A stretch of 64,000 bases of DNA from positions 930,001 through 994,000 of the forward strand of contig WHVD01000006.1 in NCBI GenBank assembly GCA_015178975.1. Direction: 5' to 3'. Numbering within the stretch: position 1 is the stretch's first letter; each line of letters starts with the position of its first letter. Shown here in pieces: positions 34,289 to 46,041 of this stretch. A program made the translations under genes and the position numbers. The stretch is from Hysterangium stoloniferum (lineage: Eukaryota; Basidiomycota; Agaricomycetes; Hysterangiales; Hysterangiaceae). The notes under the pieces are model-generated. The model was given only the letters and a program-made list of their open reading frames with translations. It was not told the origin of the DNA and searched no databases.

Positions 34289-34495
34289 TATTGATAATAT
34301 AATATAATATATTAGTAAAGGTTCCCAACAACTCCATCACATTCCAGTGTAACGAGTCAGCAGCTCACCAATGCTAGTGGGGCCGGCAACTCGATATCCC
34401 ATATCCGGAAATATTAGTAATTAGTTAATATTTATTTAGTATAAAAGACGCGATAACATCTCGAACATATAATATATTATCATCTTTTGACTACA
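34289..34495 (+). repeat. 5' LTR of copia element
   Basis: The 207-bp unit starts TATTGATAATATAATATAAT and ends TTTTGACTACA. It is matched by 38897-39107 with about five substitutions and one 4-nt length difference. Confidence 0.92.
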
Positions 34496-36955
34496 GGTTA
34501 TGGGCCCCAGCCGAAACTAGAACAAGTATATACATACCTCAAATCTAGAATTCGACGCTCATATCTTTACACTGGAAATTCTAATCAAATAATAATTACC
34601 TACAATGTCCCTTAACCAATCAAACTCGTTATATAGGATTGACCCCTTAAATGGGGACAATTATTTCGTGTGGAAACAGAAACTCAAATGGATCTTAATA
34701 GAACAAGGTCTATGGGTGTATGTGGACGGATCAACTGGAGAGCCAATGCCGGCAGACTCTAAGAATATAACGGAAGAAGAATGGCAGGCAATTATGGATT
34801 GGAAACAGAAAGATCAACAGGCTTATGCGGCAATTTGCTTACGCATAAGCGATAATTACTTGGTATATACATACAGGAGGATTAATTACCGCGCTTCATG
34901 TTTGGCAAACACTATCAAACATATTTGAGGCGAAAGGCCCTATTGGTGTAATTAACAAGCACCGAGAATTCTTCAAGACATTTGCCGAAGAAGGCGCTGA
35001 TATGGAACTACACATATGAAAGCTCAGAACTCTACAACAAGAACTACATAGTCATGGAGAATATATCTCAGATAAAGATTTTACAAATACTCTACTTACT
35101 TCCCTACCAGACTCTTGGTCAACATTCATCACCACTGTAAACATGGGAATTGAAATGCTTACATCAGATTCATTAAGTTCCAGAATCCTGGAAGAAGCCA
35201 GGTCGTGGAAATTAACAACGGAGAAATCAACTGCACTTAAGGCACAAGAAGTGAAGACTACCAAGAAGAAGCACCATACAGGCGCTGTCAAGGGAAAATG
35301 CCGAAATTGTGGAGGAAAGGGACATTATCAAGCAGATTGCTGGGAAAAAGGTGGTGGAAAGGAGGGCCAAGCACTGAAATGGTGGAAACCCAGAAAAGAC
35401 AAAGAACAAGCCAACCAGACGAATGAAAACAGCAAAGATTTCGCATTTGTCTCCAACAAATTGGCAGAGATTACATCAGCAGATTGGCTCGCAGATTCTG
35501 CCACAACGACACACATTGCCAGGAACTGGCAAGACTTTATTAATTACATAGCCGAAAGATCATCTATTGAAGGGGTAGCCCCAGGATCAGTCCTCAAGAC
35601 CTTGGGACGAGGAACTGTCAAGTTACAGTTCAAAAACAATAATAAATGCTACTCTGTTGAACTAAGGGACGTCAAACATGCCCCAGACGCACCAAACAAC
35701 TTGCTTAGTAGTGGGCGTTTAACGGATAATGGACATGAGGCTCTATTTACATCATCAGGTGTCAAATTCAAGTCGCCTAATGGTACTATATTTGGAGAAG
35801 GCCAAAAAGTCAGGCACATGTACCAAATGAAGGCACAAATCAATATGAGCACCAAACCAAGTGAGTTTGCCGTGATTGCTAAAACGCGCACTTGGGACAA
35901 ATGGCACAGAATACTTGGTCATATCAGTATTGGAGCGGTCAAATTATTAAAGAAAAACAAACTAGTTACAGGGCTACAGGTGGACGAGACACAAGAATTC
36001 ACCCAATGCAAGGCTTGCATACAAGGAAAGGCACATGTGGAGCTGTTCCCAAAACGGGCAGAAGATTCTGTAAGCGAGATAGGTGAGTTAACCGTATCCG
36101 ATGTATGGGGACCCACTGCAACCGAAGGACCAAATCACGAGAAGTATTTTTACTCGTTCACGGATATTAAAACAAGGCACAGTGTTTTATTTACGGACAC
36201 ATCAAAGGACCAGGCCCTGAAACACTTCAAAACATACAAGGCGTTTGTTGAAAATCAAATAAACAAAAAGTTAAAGCGTATCAGGACAGACAATGGTGGT
36301 GAATATACAAGTAAACTATTCAAAGACTTCTGCGCAGAGGAGGGAATAATCACAGAAAACACGGCACCTTACTCCCCTGCCCAAAATGGGATAGCCGAGT
36401 GGCTAAATTGCACAATAGTTGAACATGCGAGGGTGATGATATATGTGAAGGATTTACCGAAAACCTTATGGCCAGAAGCCATTTCATACGCATGCTATAT
36501 CAAGAACCGATCACCTACCTGAGCTCTTGGAGCCGACATAAGACCCCATGAAGCATTTTTCGGTAAGAAACCAGATGTGTCACAATTAGAAGAATTCGGG
36601 ACTAAATGTTGGGTAATGGTACCTGACGAACGGCGATCAAAATTGGATCCCAAAGCGGAAGAGCATATATTCACAGGAATATCTGAGAATGCTAAAGCCT
36701 GGAAGTACTATAACACAAAAACTAAGTGTGTTCAAACTTTTAGAAATATTACATTTGATATTACAGACACTAAGCTATACCCAATACCTGGAGAAAATGA
36801 AGGTGAAGAAATAACTACTGTCCCACTCGAGGGGGAGAGTTTCAATGCCGAGCGACCCAGTAATATGGTCATCACACCAAATACATCAATTGCACCCACA
36901 GAGGCCTACATTGAAGAAGTTACTGTTAGAAAACACAAGTAATGTAGAAAATGAA

Positions 36956-37028
36956 TAGCCAGACTGGGGATTGAACCCAGGATCTCTCGATTACATAATG
37001 AAGGTGTTAACCACTACACCATCTGACC
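36956..37028 (-). tRNA. tRNA-like sequence with intact pol III boxes, inserted in the copia element
   Basis: On the - strand a 73-nt cloverleaf can be drawn. The acceptor stem GGTCAGA pairs with TCTGGCT (two wobbles). The D-stem is GTGT/ACAC with loop AGTGGTTA. The T-arm is CTGGG-TTCAATC-CCCAG. Box A (TGGTGTAGTGG) and box B (GGTTCAATCCC) match the consensus, and TTTT follows at about 36947. The anticodon arm is poor: two mismatches, and the loop TATGTAA lacks U33. It is therefore more likely a tRNA pseudogene or SINE head than a working tRNA. The nominal anticodon would be TGT. Confidence 0.55.
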
Positions 37029-38896
37029 TTGGGTAGGTTTGGTCTTACACTGTACTTAAGGATATAACCCTAAGTGCCATTCCTATTAGATCATATACAC
37101 ACTGAACTCAGAGCTGTACACCATATGGACCCAGTTGGAACAATGGTTGGTATTATATAATCTAACAGTTATGTACATCACAACCGGACATTCAGCCACA
37201 AGAAGCATAGCACAGTTCAAGGATTAATAATAGTACCTTACCAGACTACCAGACGCTTAATAACCCAAATGCCTGGCCCAAATCAAGGTTTACAGACAAA
37301 GTAATGGTAACGCGAGAAATTGTGACTCCTCCCGAAGATTACAAAGAGGCAATTTCCTGAAATGACTCACCAATATGGATTGCCACTATGGAAACAGAAA
37401 TAGAACAGCACTGACAAATTGGTACTTGGAAATTAATTGATTTACCACCTGGCAGGATGGCAATAGGATGCCGTTGGGTATATGCTACCAAAACAAGCCC
37501 AGAAGGGAAATTTGAAAAGGCGAAAGGTCACTTAGTAGCACAAGGTTTCACACAGCGTCCTGGAATGGACTACTATGACATCACTTCACCAGTACTCAAA
37601 TTTGCGTCACTCAGAGCACTAATTGCTTTAGGGACAGCACTAAATTGGGAAATAGGATTAATGGACGTCAAAGGTGCATATTTGAACTCTATTCTGGAAG
37701 AGGAAATCTATATGAAACAGCCGGATGGATTTAATGATGGAACCGACAGAGTACTCAAATTATATAGGGCGCTTTATGGACTCAAACAGGCAGGCCACAC
37801 TTGGCATCATTGCTTAAAGAAGACATTACTCGATTTAGGCTACATTCAAAGTGCCGCTGATGAATGTATATTCATTAGAATAAATGGACCAAACATTGAG
37901 GTCATTGCAGCCTATGTAGATGACTTAGGATTATTTGCAAATACACAGGACGGCATGGCAAGGATCAAACAAGAACTAAATAATAATTTCACTATGACCG
38001 ACTTAGGGGACATGAAAAAAATACTGGGAATACAAATACAAAGGGATTGCGAAATTGGAACACTCAAAATATCGCAAGGCGCATATATCGACGTCATCCT
38101 ATCCCGTTTCCAAATGCAGGATGCAAATCCAGTATCCACACCCCTTAATAAATCGACAAAGTTAACCGTGCCGGTACCTGATTCTGAAAGCGAACCGGTT
38201 ATCAATGAACCTTATGCAAAGGCAGTTGGATCACTCATGTACATGGCACTGGGAACTTGGCCCGATATATCATTTGCTGTTCAACATTTAAGCCAATTTA
38301 CAAACTTCTATTCAAATGAACATTGGACGGCCATTAAACATGTCTTAAGGTACCTTAAGGGGACCAAAGATGATGGCATTACTTACAAATCAAGCAATCA
38401 AATCGAAATAGAGATCTATGTCAATTCAGATTATGCAAATTGGGATGATGCGCTATCAATTGGCGGTTACATTGTATTAATTAATGGAGGATGCGTCGCT
38501 TGGAGCTCAAAGAAGCAGTGAACCGTGGCATTATCCACAACCGAGGCTGAATATATTGCCTTAACTGAAGGAGCCAAAGAATTGACTTGGTTGTGGAAAT
38601 TACTTACAGATTTAGGATTCGATATCAGCAATGACCCAACAACTATGAAATCAGATAATCTAGGTGCGATTTCACTTGCCCATGACGCAACATTTCATAT
38701 GTGTACAAAGCATATCAAAGTTGCTTACCATTTCATTCACGAGAAAGTGGTCTCTAACGAGGCATCACTTACATACATTCAGTCAAAAGAAAACCTGGTG
38801 GATATTATGACGAAAGGGCTGGACTTAAACCAGCATAACTATTTAAAGAAGGAATTGGGATTTTATTAATAATAGGGATATCTCATTGAGGGGGAG

Positions 38897-39107
38897 TATT
38901 AATAATATAATATAATATATTAGTAAAGGTTCCCGATGACTCCATCACATTCCAGTGTAATGAGTCAGCGGCTCACCAATGCTATGTTGTGGGGCCGGCA
39001 ACTCGATATCCCATATCCGGAAATATTAGTAATTAGTTAATATTTATTTAGTATAAAAGACGCGATAACATCTCGAACATATAATATATTATCATCTTTT
39101 GACTACA
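38897..39107 (+). repeat. 3' LTR of copia element
   Basis: The 211-bp unit follows the polypurine tract and is followed by the duplication ACAGG. Confidence 0.92.
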
Positions 39108-39112
39108 ACAGG

Positions 39113-39530
39113 TGGGGTTCCAAAATTATGGTCCCATACCATAGTTCTATCTGTCCTTGGTACACCTGTGGTATTTTTAGCACCTCATTCCATGGTGCCA
39201 GGAACCCTTGGAAACCCAGTCCTTACCAGGAACCTAGTGTGTTGAATAGCATCCTGGAATTCATTCAACCCCCACCTCCACTGGTCATCATTGATGCAGA
39301 GCTTAAGTTTGAAATTGAAGCTGTTCTGGACTCCAAAATTGATAACTGGTACTTGCTAAAGGCTGGAGAGAGGTCACAACTTGCCCATATTTGCAGCATG
39401 AAAGTCAGAGACAACTTCAAGTGCATTTTCAAGATGAGTGGCAAGGATCCAAGAAGTCTCTTCATCAGTACCTTCATAACCAGACCACTTAACCAAGTAG
39501 AGGAGTCTGCAAGTATGTCATGATTGTCCC
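39113..39530 (+). mobile_element. Chromovirus fragment (integrase end and chromodomain region), decayed
   Basis: The reading ILEFIQPPPPLVIIDAELKF followed by EIEAVLDSKIDN parallels IQPPSLLVIIDREPKFEVSE in the pol of the element at 668-9488. Only this 3' fragment is recognisable and CpG is nearly absent. It is a broken fossil, older than the copia element that was inserted next to it. Confidence 0.7.
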
Positions 39531-39943
39531 ACTTTTCTCTGTTGCCCTATGTTTCTCTTGTCTTTTTCCTTTAGGTTTTTCTTTTGCCAGCTTTCCACCT
39601 TTTCTTGTTCTTTGTTTTCTTAACTTTCCAATTTTCTTAAGTTCATACTTAAAGTTTTTGTCAAACAACTCTTATTACTCAAATGCTTCTATATTCAGAC
39701 TCTCTGCTTTATCAGCTCTATCTACTATTTCTATAGTTTTTGACCTTTTTCTTTCCCTACCCTCTATTCCCATTGCCTCCTCCCAGTCTATACTTCCAAA
39801 ACTCTTCTTTTCTTTTTCCTCCCAGCTCTCCTTTTCCTACCTATATCTTTCTTGGCCTATTGTGAAGATCTGTCCCTAGAAACTCCTCAGAGTATTTTCT
39901 AGGTATATTATCAGTTTCTAAACCATATTTTGAACTAGTGTTA
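39531..39943. other. Pyrimidine-rich stretch without gene
   Basis: The + strand is CT-rich (TTTCTTTTGCCAGC, TTTTTCCTCCC) with no supported gene. It is likely part of the same old retroelement. Confidence 0.4.
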
Positions 39944-39948
39944 GGATC

Positions 39949-40682
39949 TGTTAAGATCTAAGCTGGGGAGAGGGGAAATGCTCGAGGTTGGAGGGCCAAT
40001 GATAGGAAATGAGTTAAATCGGGGGCCAACAATAGAGATCATACTAGTCAGGAGGTCTGACTCTATAACTGTAGTGGAGCTTGGCTTCAACTTATGTGTT
40101 GCACCCTCACATGAACTGTCAGGGTGCTCCAGTATTTCAATCAGAGCAGATAGTATGATATGAGTAGAAATTAACACTTAGCTTAATCGGCTGGGGGCTG
40201 AATCACTAAGAGTTGAAGAGTAGAGAGTCATGGCTTGCTGAAGACCACTCTTTAAGAATGTAGTGATGAGAGGAAAAGGCAAAAAACTAAGAGGGGCTAA
40301 TCTAAGTCGACACTCAAACTGAAGAACTGTAGTGTACATGGAAAAAACTTTATACTACATCAAGATGGGTGATCAGAAGGCCAATCAGAGAAGCAAAGTA
40401 TAGGACAGATCACAGGGAAGTGATGATGAGGTGGGGAGAGATAGAAACTAATGTATGGTACTAAGAAACAATACTAGGTGGCAAAATTAGAGTATATGTG
40501 GAGACAGAAATGGGGAAATGGGTGGAGCAGAGATGGAATGGGATGGGAGTGTACTACAGTATAAACAAGTATCAGGGGTGCCACAAGGGGTAATGACATG
40601 AGTGGGGACTCTGATAATAGGATGATAAGGGTTTTCCAGTGAGAAATAAGTTGCAGGGGTCCAAAACAATGGGATCCCAACA
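39949..40682 (-). repeat. Solo LTR-C
   Basis: The 734-bp unit runs TGTTAAGATCTAAGC...GGGATCCCAACA, flanked by GGATC and GGATT (one C/T change). The shared LTR block is at 40079-40110 (GCTTGGCTTCAACTTATGTG). CpG is scarce, so it is an old copy. Confidence 0.8.
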
Positions 40683-40829
40683 GGATTCAGAATCTACCAG
40701 AACCGATCCCTTATCCCTCAAGTAACCTTTAGCTCAGTTCCAAGTCAGATATTCCACCCTCAACTATGTAGATGCCTCATCTTATGACCTGGAACCTGCT
40801 GGACTCTGCCCTGTAATACCTCACTTCTC

Positions 40830-41310
40830 CAAGTGTCCTTGGTCATTACCCAACCCAGACTCTGGTTGGACTCTCATGCTCTTCTAGATACTTCAGTAAC
40901 CTGTGACCCAGATCCCTTGAATACATTCACTTGCTTATTGTTTCTGCACTTATTCTCTGATCTGTCCCGGTTTGCTTCTCATTTATCTAACTTGTTAATA
41001 TATGCTTATTGTGGAAACATTTCCAAATATGTTTTATTATATTCTCAGATTTGTAGTGCAATTATTGGAACAACTATATAGTCTTCTATAGTCATGTATG
41101 TATGTACTTACTGTACTCTCTAGTTTGAATCTCAAATTAGTCTCAACTCAGTCTAATCTACTCCTTTGTTCTTTCTGTATGCTCGATATCCAGAACTACT
41201 TGGAACTCTGGTTATCTCCACCTCTCATGTAAACATATATTAGCTTGAAATAAGGACACCCAAACATGTGTGAGGGTGTAGCACATATGTAAGCTGAAGT
41301 GCCATCCTTC
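40830..41310 (+). repeat. Decayed LTR-A-like remnant
   Basis: CTGTATGCTCGATATCCAGA, GGAACTCTGGTTATC and GTAGCACATATGTAAGCTGA follow each other as in LTR-A (CTGTACACTCGATATTC...GAACTCTGAATATCC...CATAAGCTGAAG). The boundaries are unclear. The sequence continues with unassigned AT-rich DNA to 41693. Confidence 0.6.
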
Positions 41311-41693
41311 TTGTACCTTGGTAATATATCAATACCCCCTCAGCCAATTTCCTTGAAACTCTGCAGACTATTCCCTGAACTATTTCCCTGGGAATCCTAT
41401 GGAGTATTTCTGGAAAGTCCTTGTAATATTCACCAGAAAGTCCAGGCAGATTTCCTGTACTTACATAACAGTATTCTGGTACTGAAAGCTGTTTGAGAAG
41501 GCCATATGGTCTGTGGCCCTGTGTTTTAGAGTCTGAACAAGATGCATGATTTACAATTATGCTTAATGGAATCTCAGAGTCTGGGCCAAGTATACTCTCT
41601 GCAAATCATTGCTAGAGTGTGTTAAAGTCTAAATGTCTAAAGGCTGAAGGAGACAGTACACCAGGATTCCATAGGGTTAGAATGTACTTAACT

Positions 41694-43699
41694 TGTTAAG
41701 ATCTAAGCAAGGGGCTCTATGTCAGAGGGCTGATAATAGAGATCATATTAGTCGGGAGGTCTAACTCTATAAAATGGGTGGAGCTTGGCTTCAACTTATG
41801 TGTTGCACCCTTGTATGAACTGTCAAGATGCTCCAGTATTTTGGACAGAGCAGATAGTACAATAAGAACTCAAGACAACACTTAGCTCCCTCGACCAGAG
41901 GACCAAAATGCTAAGAGTTGTGAAATAAGGGGTTGCAGCTTGCCAGCAACACCTTCAAGGATATTAGAGAGGGAGTAAGGTGGCTGAAGACTAAGTGGAG
42001 GTAATCTAAGGAGGATAACCCAAAGCTTTAAAAGTTATTTATCACTAAAGAATATATATTTATATTGTTTGTTGTAAAATTGATATTTAATCAAATTCAG
42101 TCCATCAGGTGATACTCTGGAGAATAAGGAAATATTAATATTTATCTTGTATCTGACAAAATTTAGTCAAACAATCATCTGTAGATTATTCTTTTGGAAT
42201 AAATTGTACAATTGTTACGACCAGAATTCTTGCCAGACTCCAGGCACTAACTTATACACACCTGTGCCCTATACGCACCAATTGTCAGTTTACCGGAATT
42301 CCCGCTGGACTACATACATCAGACTTGTCTACATTTGACTTCATTATGTTGTGTATCAGTCACTGGAATACCTGCTGGACTCCGTCCCTGTCTATGTCCA
42401 ACTCTGTCCCATGCATCAGTCACCGGACCCCGCTCAGAAAACCCGTCATCCCTCTAACAGAGCCTCATTCCCATTTTAGTCAAATGACCTGTCACGATTC
42501 GGACTCCACTCCTGCTCCATTTCCCATTATGGTTTATGATTTGTCACAATTCAGACTCCACTCCGTTCCGTCCCGTTCCTAACACCAAATTTGGTGTTTA
42601 CTATTCTCATTTTATGTTTTGCTAGTTTCATTTCATCATTACTGGATTTGGTATGTCATTCATTCCACAGTCTATATAGTCTGGCAGATGTTGTACATAC
42701 AATCCAGTCAGAAAATCGGCTTAGATTCCCCCCAGTAATCTAATACATTTTCTGCTCTAAACTTCTCCTTGAATTACACCGCTCTCGCTAGTTGGAGCCC
42801 AAGGGCTCCGACGCATCTATCTCTCTTATTTATCTCGACTCCCAACCTCTCGACCCACGACCTCTGACCTATGACCCCTCAACCCACAAACCCCACCCAG
42901 ACTCCCCGGGATTCCCATCTGCCTGTCTGAAATTGGACAACACAATCTCATGAGGGTGCAGCCTATAAGCTGAAGCCAAGTCCTACTGGATATCCCATGG
43001 GTTTCTCCAGAAACCCACCGTGTACATACCCTAACAACAATGGGGATTGGTACCCCAGATAGTTCTGGTTAACTCTCTAAACCAACTAAATTTAAATTAT
43101 ATGAAATATATTTGAAAGTTTTCTTGTATGCAAGAGAATACATCATAACCCAAAGATTAGGTGACAACCCAGATAATCTTGTTTAACCCAAAGATTAAGT
43201 CATAACCCAAATAATCTAGGTTAAACCAAATAATTTTGTGTAACTATGTCATTTGTGTGTATTTTAAAAAGGCATGCATATTTTAAAGATGAAATTTCAG
43301 GTAATTAAATATAAACTCATAGAATAAGTTGTCATGGCCAGAGGGAATAGTCTCACTTAAAAAATATGAGGATTATTCAGTAAAATTTTGTATATTCAAT
43401 AAAGTGTGACCATCCTCCTAAGTTGATATTAGAACTGAAGAGTAGTAGCATACATAGTAGGAACTTTATACAAAGGTGTAATGGATGAATGGAGGTCCAA
43501 TCAAGGAAGCAAGAAGTAGTGATGGGTCAAGGGAAGCATGGGAAGGAGTAGGGATCAAACTGGAACTAAATATGATGTAATAAAAGTATTCTAAAGGGTA
43601 TGAGGTGGCAAATAATGTTTACATGTAGGACAGGTGATGGGAGAGCATTGGGATGGAGACAGGATGGGAAAATGAATGGGGGGCCAAATGACTGGGATC
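41694..43699 (-). repeat. LTR-C copy split by LTR-B
   Basis: It begins TGTTAAGATCTAAGC and carries the shared block at about 41780-41812. It is interrupted by LTR-B at 42213-43036 and resumes to about 43695 (GACTGGGATCCTAATA). It is old and CpG-poor. Confidence 0.65.
42213..43036 (+). repeat. Solo LTR-B with duplication ACAAT
   Basis: The 824-bp unit runs TGTTACGACCAGAATTC...CCCTAACA, flanked by ACAAT (42208-42212, 43037-43041). It keeps more CpG than the surrounding LTR-C. The shared block is at about 42950-42985. Confidence 0.9.
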
Positions 43700-43777
43700 C
43701 TAATATATGTAACTGGGAGGTCCAGTTCTACAAGACAAGTGGAGCTTGGCTTCAACTTATATGTTATGCTTTCACAA

Positions 43778-45084
43778 TGTTAGGATCCCTGTCATTTTGG
43801 ACCCCTGTAAGCTGTTTTAGCCTCATAACCCTCTGGTACCCCCAACACTTGTTTCTTTGTATCTTAGCACTTTAGCCTTCCATCTCATCTCTGTTCTGTT
43901 TGCTCCCCCATCACCATTCCATTTGCTCCCCCATCACTGTTCCATTTGCTCCCCCATTACTATTCCCTTTGCTCCCCCATTACTATTCCCTTTGCTCCCC
44001 CATCACCATTCTGTTCACTCCCCCATCACCATTCTGTTCACTCCCCCATCACCATTCTGTTCACTCCCCCATCACCATTCTGTTCACTCCCCCATCACCA
44101 TTCTGTTCACTCCCCCATCACCATTCTGTTCACTCCCCCATCACCATTCTGTTCACTCCCCCATCACCATTCTGTTCACTCCCCCATCACCATTCTGTTC
44201 ACTCCCCCATCACCATTCTGTTCACTCCCCCATCACCATTCTGTTCACTCCCCCATCACCATTCTGTTCACTCCCCCATCACCATTCTGTTCACTCCCCC
44301 ATCACCATTCTGTTTGTTCCCCCATCACCATTCTGTTTGTTTGCTCCCCTGTCACCATTCCATTTGCTCCCCCATCACTGTTCTGTTTGCTCCCCTGTCA
44401 CCCTTCCATTTGCTCCCCCATCACCGTTCTATTTACTCCCCTGTCACCATTCCATTTGCTCCTGTCACCATTCTGTTTGTTCCCCTGTCACCATCCTGTT
44501 TGCTCCCCCATTCCATGTATACATCCCATCTGCCACCTCATACCTTTTCAGAATACTTTTGTTATATTGTATTTAGTCTCATTTGGATTCCCATTATTTT
44601 CCCTACAACCTTTTGACTCGTCATCACTCTCACTTCTCTGATCAGCCTTCTGATCATCTGTTGTCACTGTAGTATAAAGCTCCTTCATGTATGCTACAGT
44701 TTCTTCAGTTTGAATATTGACTTAGATTACCCTCTTTTAGTTCTCAAGTCCTATTACTCCTACCGTAATACTCTCAAAGGCATCTTCAGCAAGCTGCAAC
44801 TCCTTACCTCATGACTCTTAGTAATTTGGCCTTCCAGTCAATTGAGCTAAGTGTTGATCTTCATTCCTTATTGTACTATCCACTCTGTTTGAAATACCAG
44901 AACACCCTAACAGTTCGTTCATATGAGGGTGCAACACATAAGTTGAAGCCAAGCTCCACTACATTTATAGAGTCAGACCTCCCAACTAGTACAATCTCTA
45001 TTGTTGGCCCCCAATTGACTATATTACTATCATTGGCCCCTCTGACTTAGAGCCTCTTCTCCCCATTTGGCTTAGATATTAACA
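43778..45084 (+). repeat. Solo LTR-C enlarged by a 23-bp minisatellite
   Basis: The unit runs TGTTAGGATCCCTGTC...AGATATTAACA, flanked by CACAA (43773-43777, 45085-45089). It was inserted into another LTR-C, of which 43700-43777 and 45090-45540 remain. It is 1307 bp against about 734 bp for the copy at 39949. The excess is the tandem array at 43887-44515. Confidence 0.88.
43887..44515. repeat. 23-bp minisatellite, about 27 units
   Basis: The unit contains CTCCCCCATCACCATTCTGT followed by TCA. The central 15 or so units are identical, while edge units read TTTGCTCCCC. Since 23 is not a multiple of three, all three + frames stay open and give repetitive long ORFs, which are not genes. Related non-repeated sequence sits at the same place in LTR-C at 40480-40560. 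Confidence 0.92.
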
Positions 45085-45543
45085 CACAAACTGTTAGGGT
45101 GCTCCAGTATTTCAAAACAAGCAAGTAGTATGTAATAGACTAAAGGTCCATACTTAGCTTAATAAACTGGGAGGCTGGAATGCTAAGGGTCAGAGTGATA
45201 AGAGTCTTGGCTGGCCAAATATGTCTTAAAGAGGATTAAATAAAGAGTAGGGGAACTTGAGTTGATATTTGAACTAAAGAACTGTAGCATATGTACAAGA
45301 TGAGAGTTTTTATACTAAAGTGAGATGGGTGATCAGGAGGCTGATCATGGAGGTAAGAAGACAAATGGATCAAAAGAAGCAAGTGATGGAATGGGGGATG
45401 AAAAGAACTAAATGCAAAATGGTAGAATAATATTAAGAGGTTTGAGGTAGCAAATGATGTGTACATGTAGAGTGGATGATGAGAAAGTATCAGAACAGGA
45501 GAGGAATGGTGTTAAGGTCTAAAGTCTAAGGATGAGGGGGAAG

Positions 45544-46036
45544 TGTTAGGACTGGGAAACCCACTGGAACCTGGAACCCATCCTGTTGGTATTTGACTCT
45601 TTATATTGTATGAACCACTCACTGGACCCTGACTGGATATTCTGGACCCCCTTGTTCTTAATATGTCCTTGCCCATTTGACATCTGGTTCAGTCTGCTCC
45701 TTGTCCCAAATCTGTTTGATATCTGGTTTATTATTTTATTGTACAGTATGTGTTATGTCTTTTTGTATCTCTGAATCAGTAGTACAATAGTCTATAAGGC
45801 TATATAGTCAAGTAGCTATCTATACAGTACATATGATCCAATCAGAAAATCAACAAGTATCTCTCTAGTAACTTGCCCCTGCATAGTCTCAGAACCCACA
45901 GGTTTCCCGTCCACTCCTGTCTGAAGTTGGACAATTCAATCTTGTGAAGGTGCAGCACATAAGCTGAAGCCAAGTCCTTCCCTGGAACTTCTGTGGGTTT
46001 CCCCCAGAGACCTATCCATAAGCCCTGCACTTAACA
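45544..46036 (+). repeat. LTR-B-related solo LTR with duplication GGAAG
   Basis: The unit runs TGTTAGGACTGGG...CTGCACTTAACA, 493 bp, flanked by GGAAG (45539-45543, 46037-46041). It holds the shared block at about 45948-45980. Decayed. Confidence 0.75.
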
Positions 46037-46041
46037 GGAAG

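Larger units (their letters stand above)
34289..39107 (+). mobile_element. Ty1/copia LTR retrotransposon, nearly whole, with a few breaks
   Basis: Fossil element of 4.8 kb flanked by the duplication ACAGG (34284-34288, 39108-39112). It has near-identical LTRs of about 210 bp, a polypurine tract GAGGGGGAG before the 3' LTR, and the copia order gag-protease-integrase-reverse transcriptase-RNase H. Parts seen: the Gag start MSLNQSNSLYRIDPLNGDNY, CCHC knuckle CRNCGGKGHYQADC, protease WLADSATTTHI, integrase GHISIGAVKLL and RTDNGGEYTS, RT WVYATKTSPEGKF and YVDDLGLF, RNase H LSTTEAEYIALTEG. It has a few breaks (about five) and a tRNA-like insert. LTR similarity suggests it is among the younger insertions here. 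Confidence 0.93.

Noticed and set aside
43857-44641. Three overlapping ORFs of about 230 residues with HHHSVHSPITILFTPP-type repeats
   Set aside because: Translation of the 23-bp minisatellite, whose length makes all three frames repeat; it sits in a solo LTR.
44925-44960. The shared LTR block as a host regulatory element or tRNA-like priming site
   Set aside because: It never occurs outside LTRs in this window, and I could not show complementarity to a known tRNA; kept only as an LTR-internal motif.
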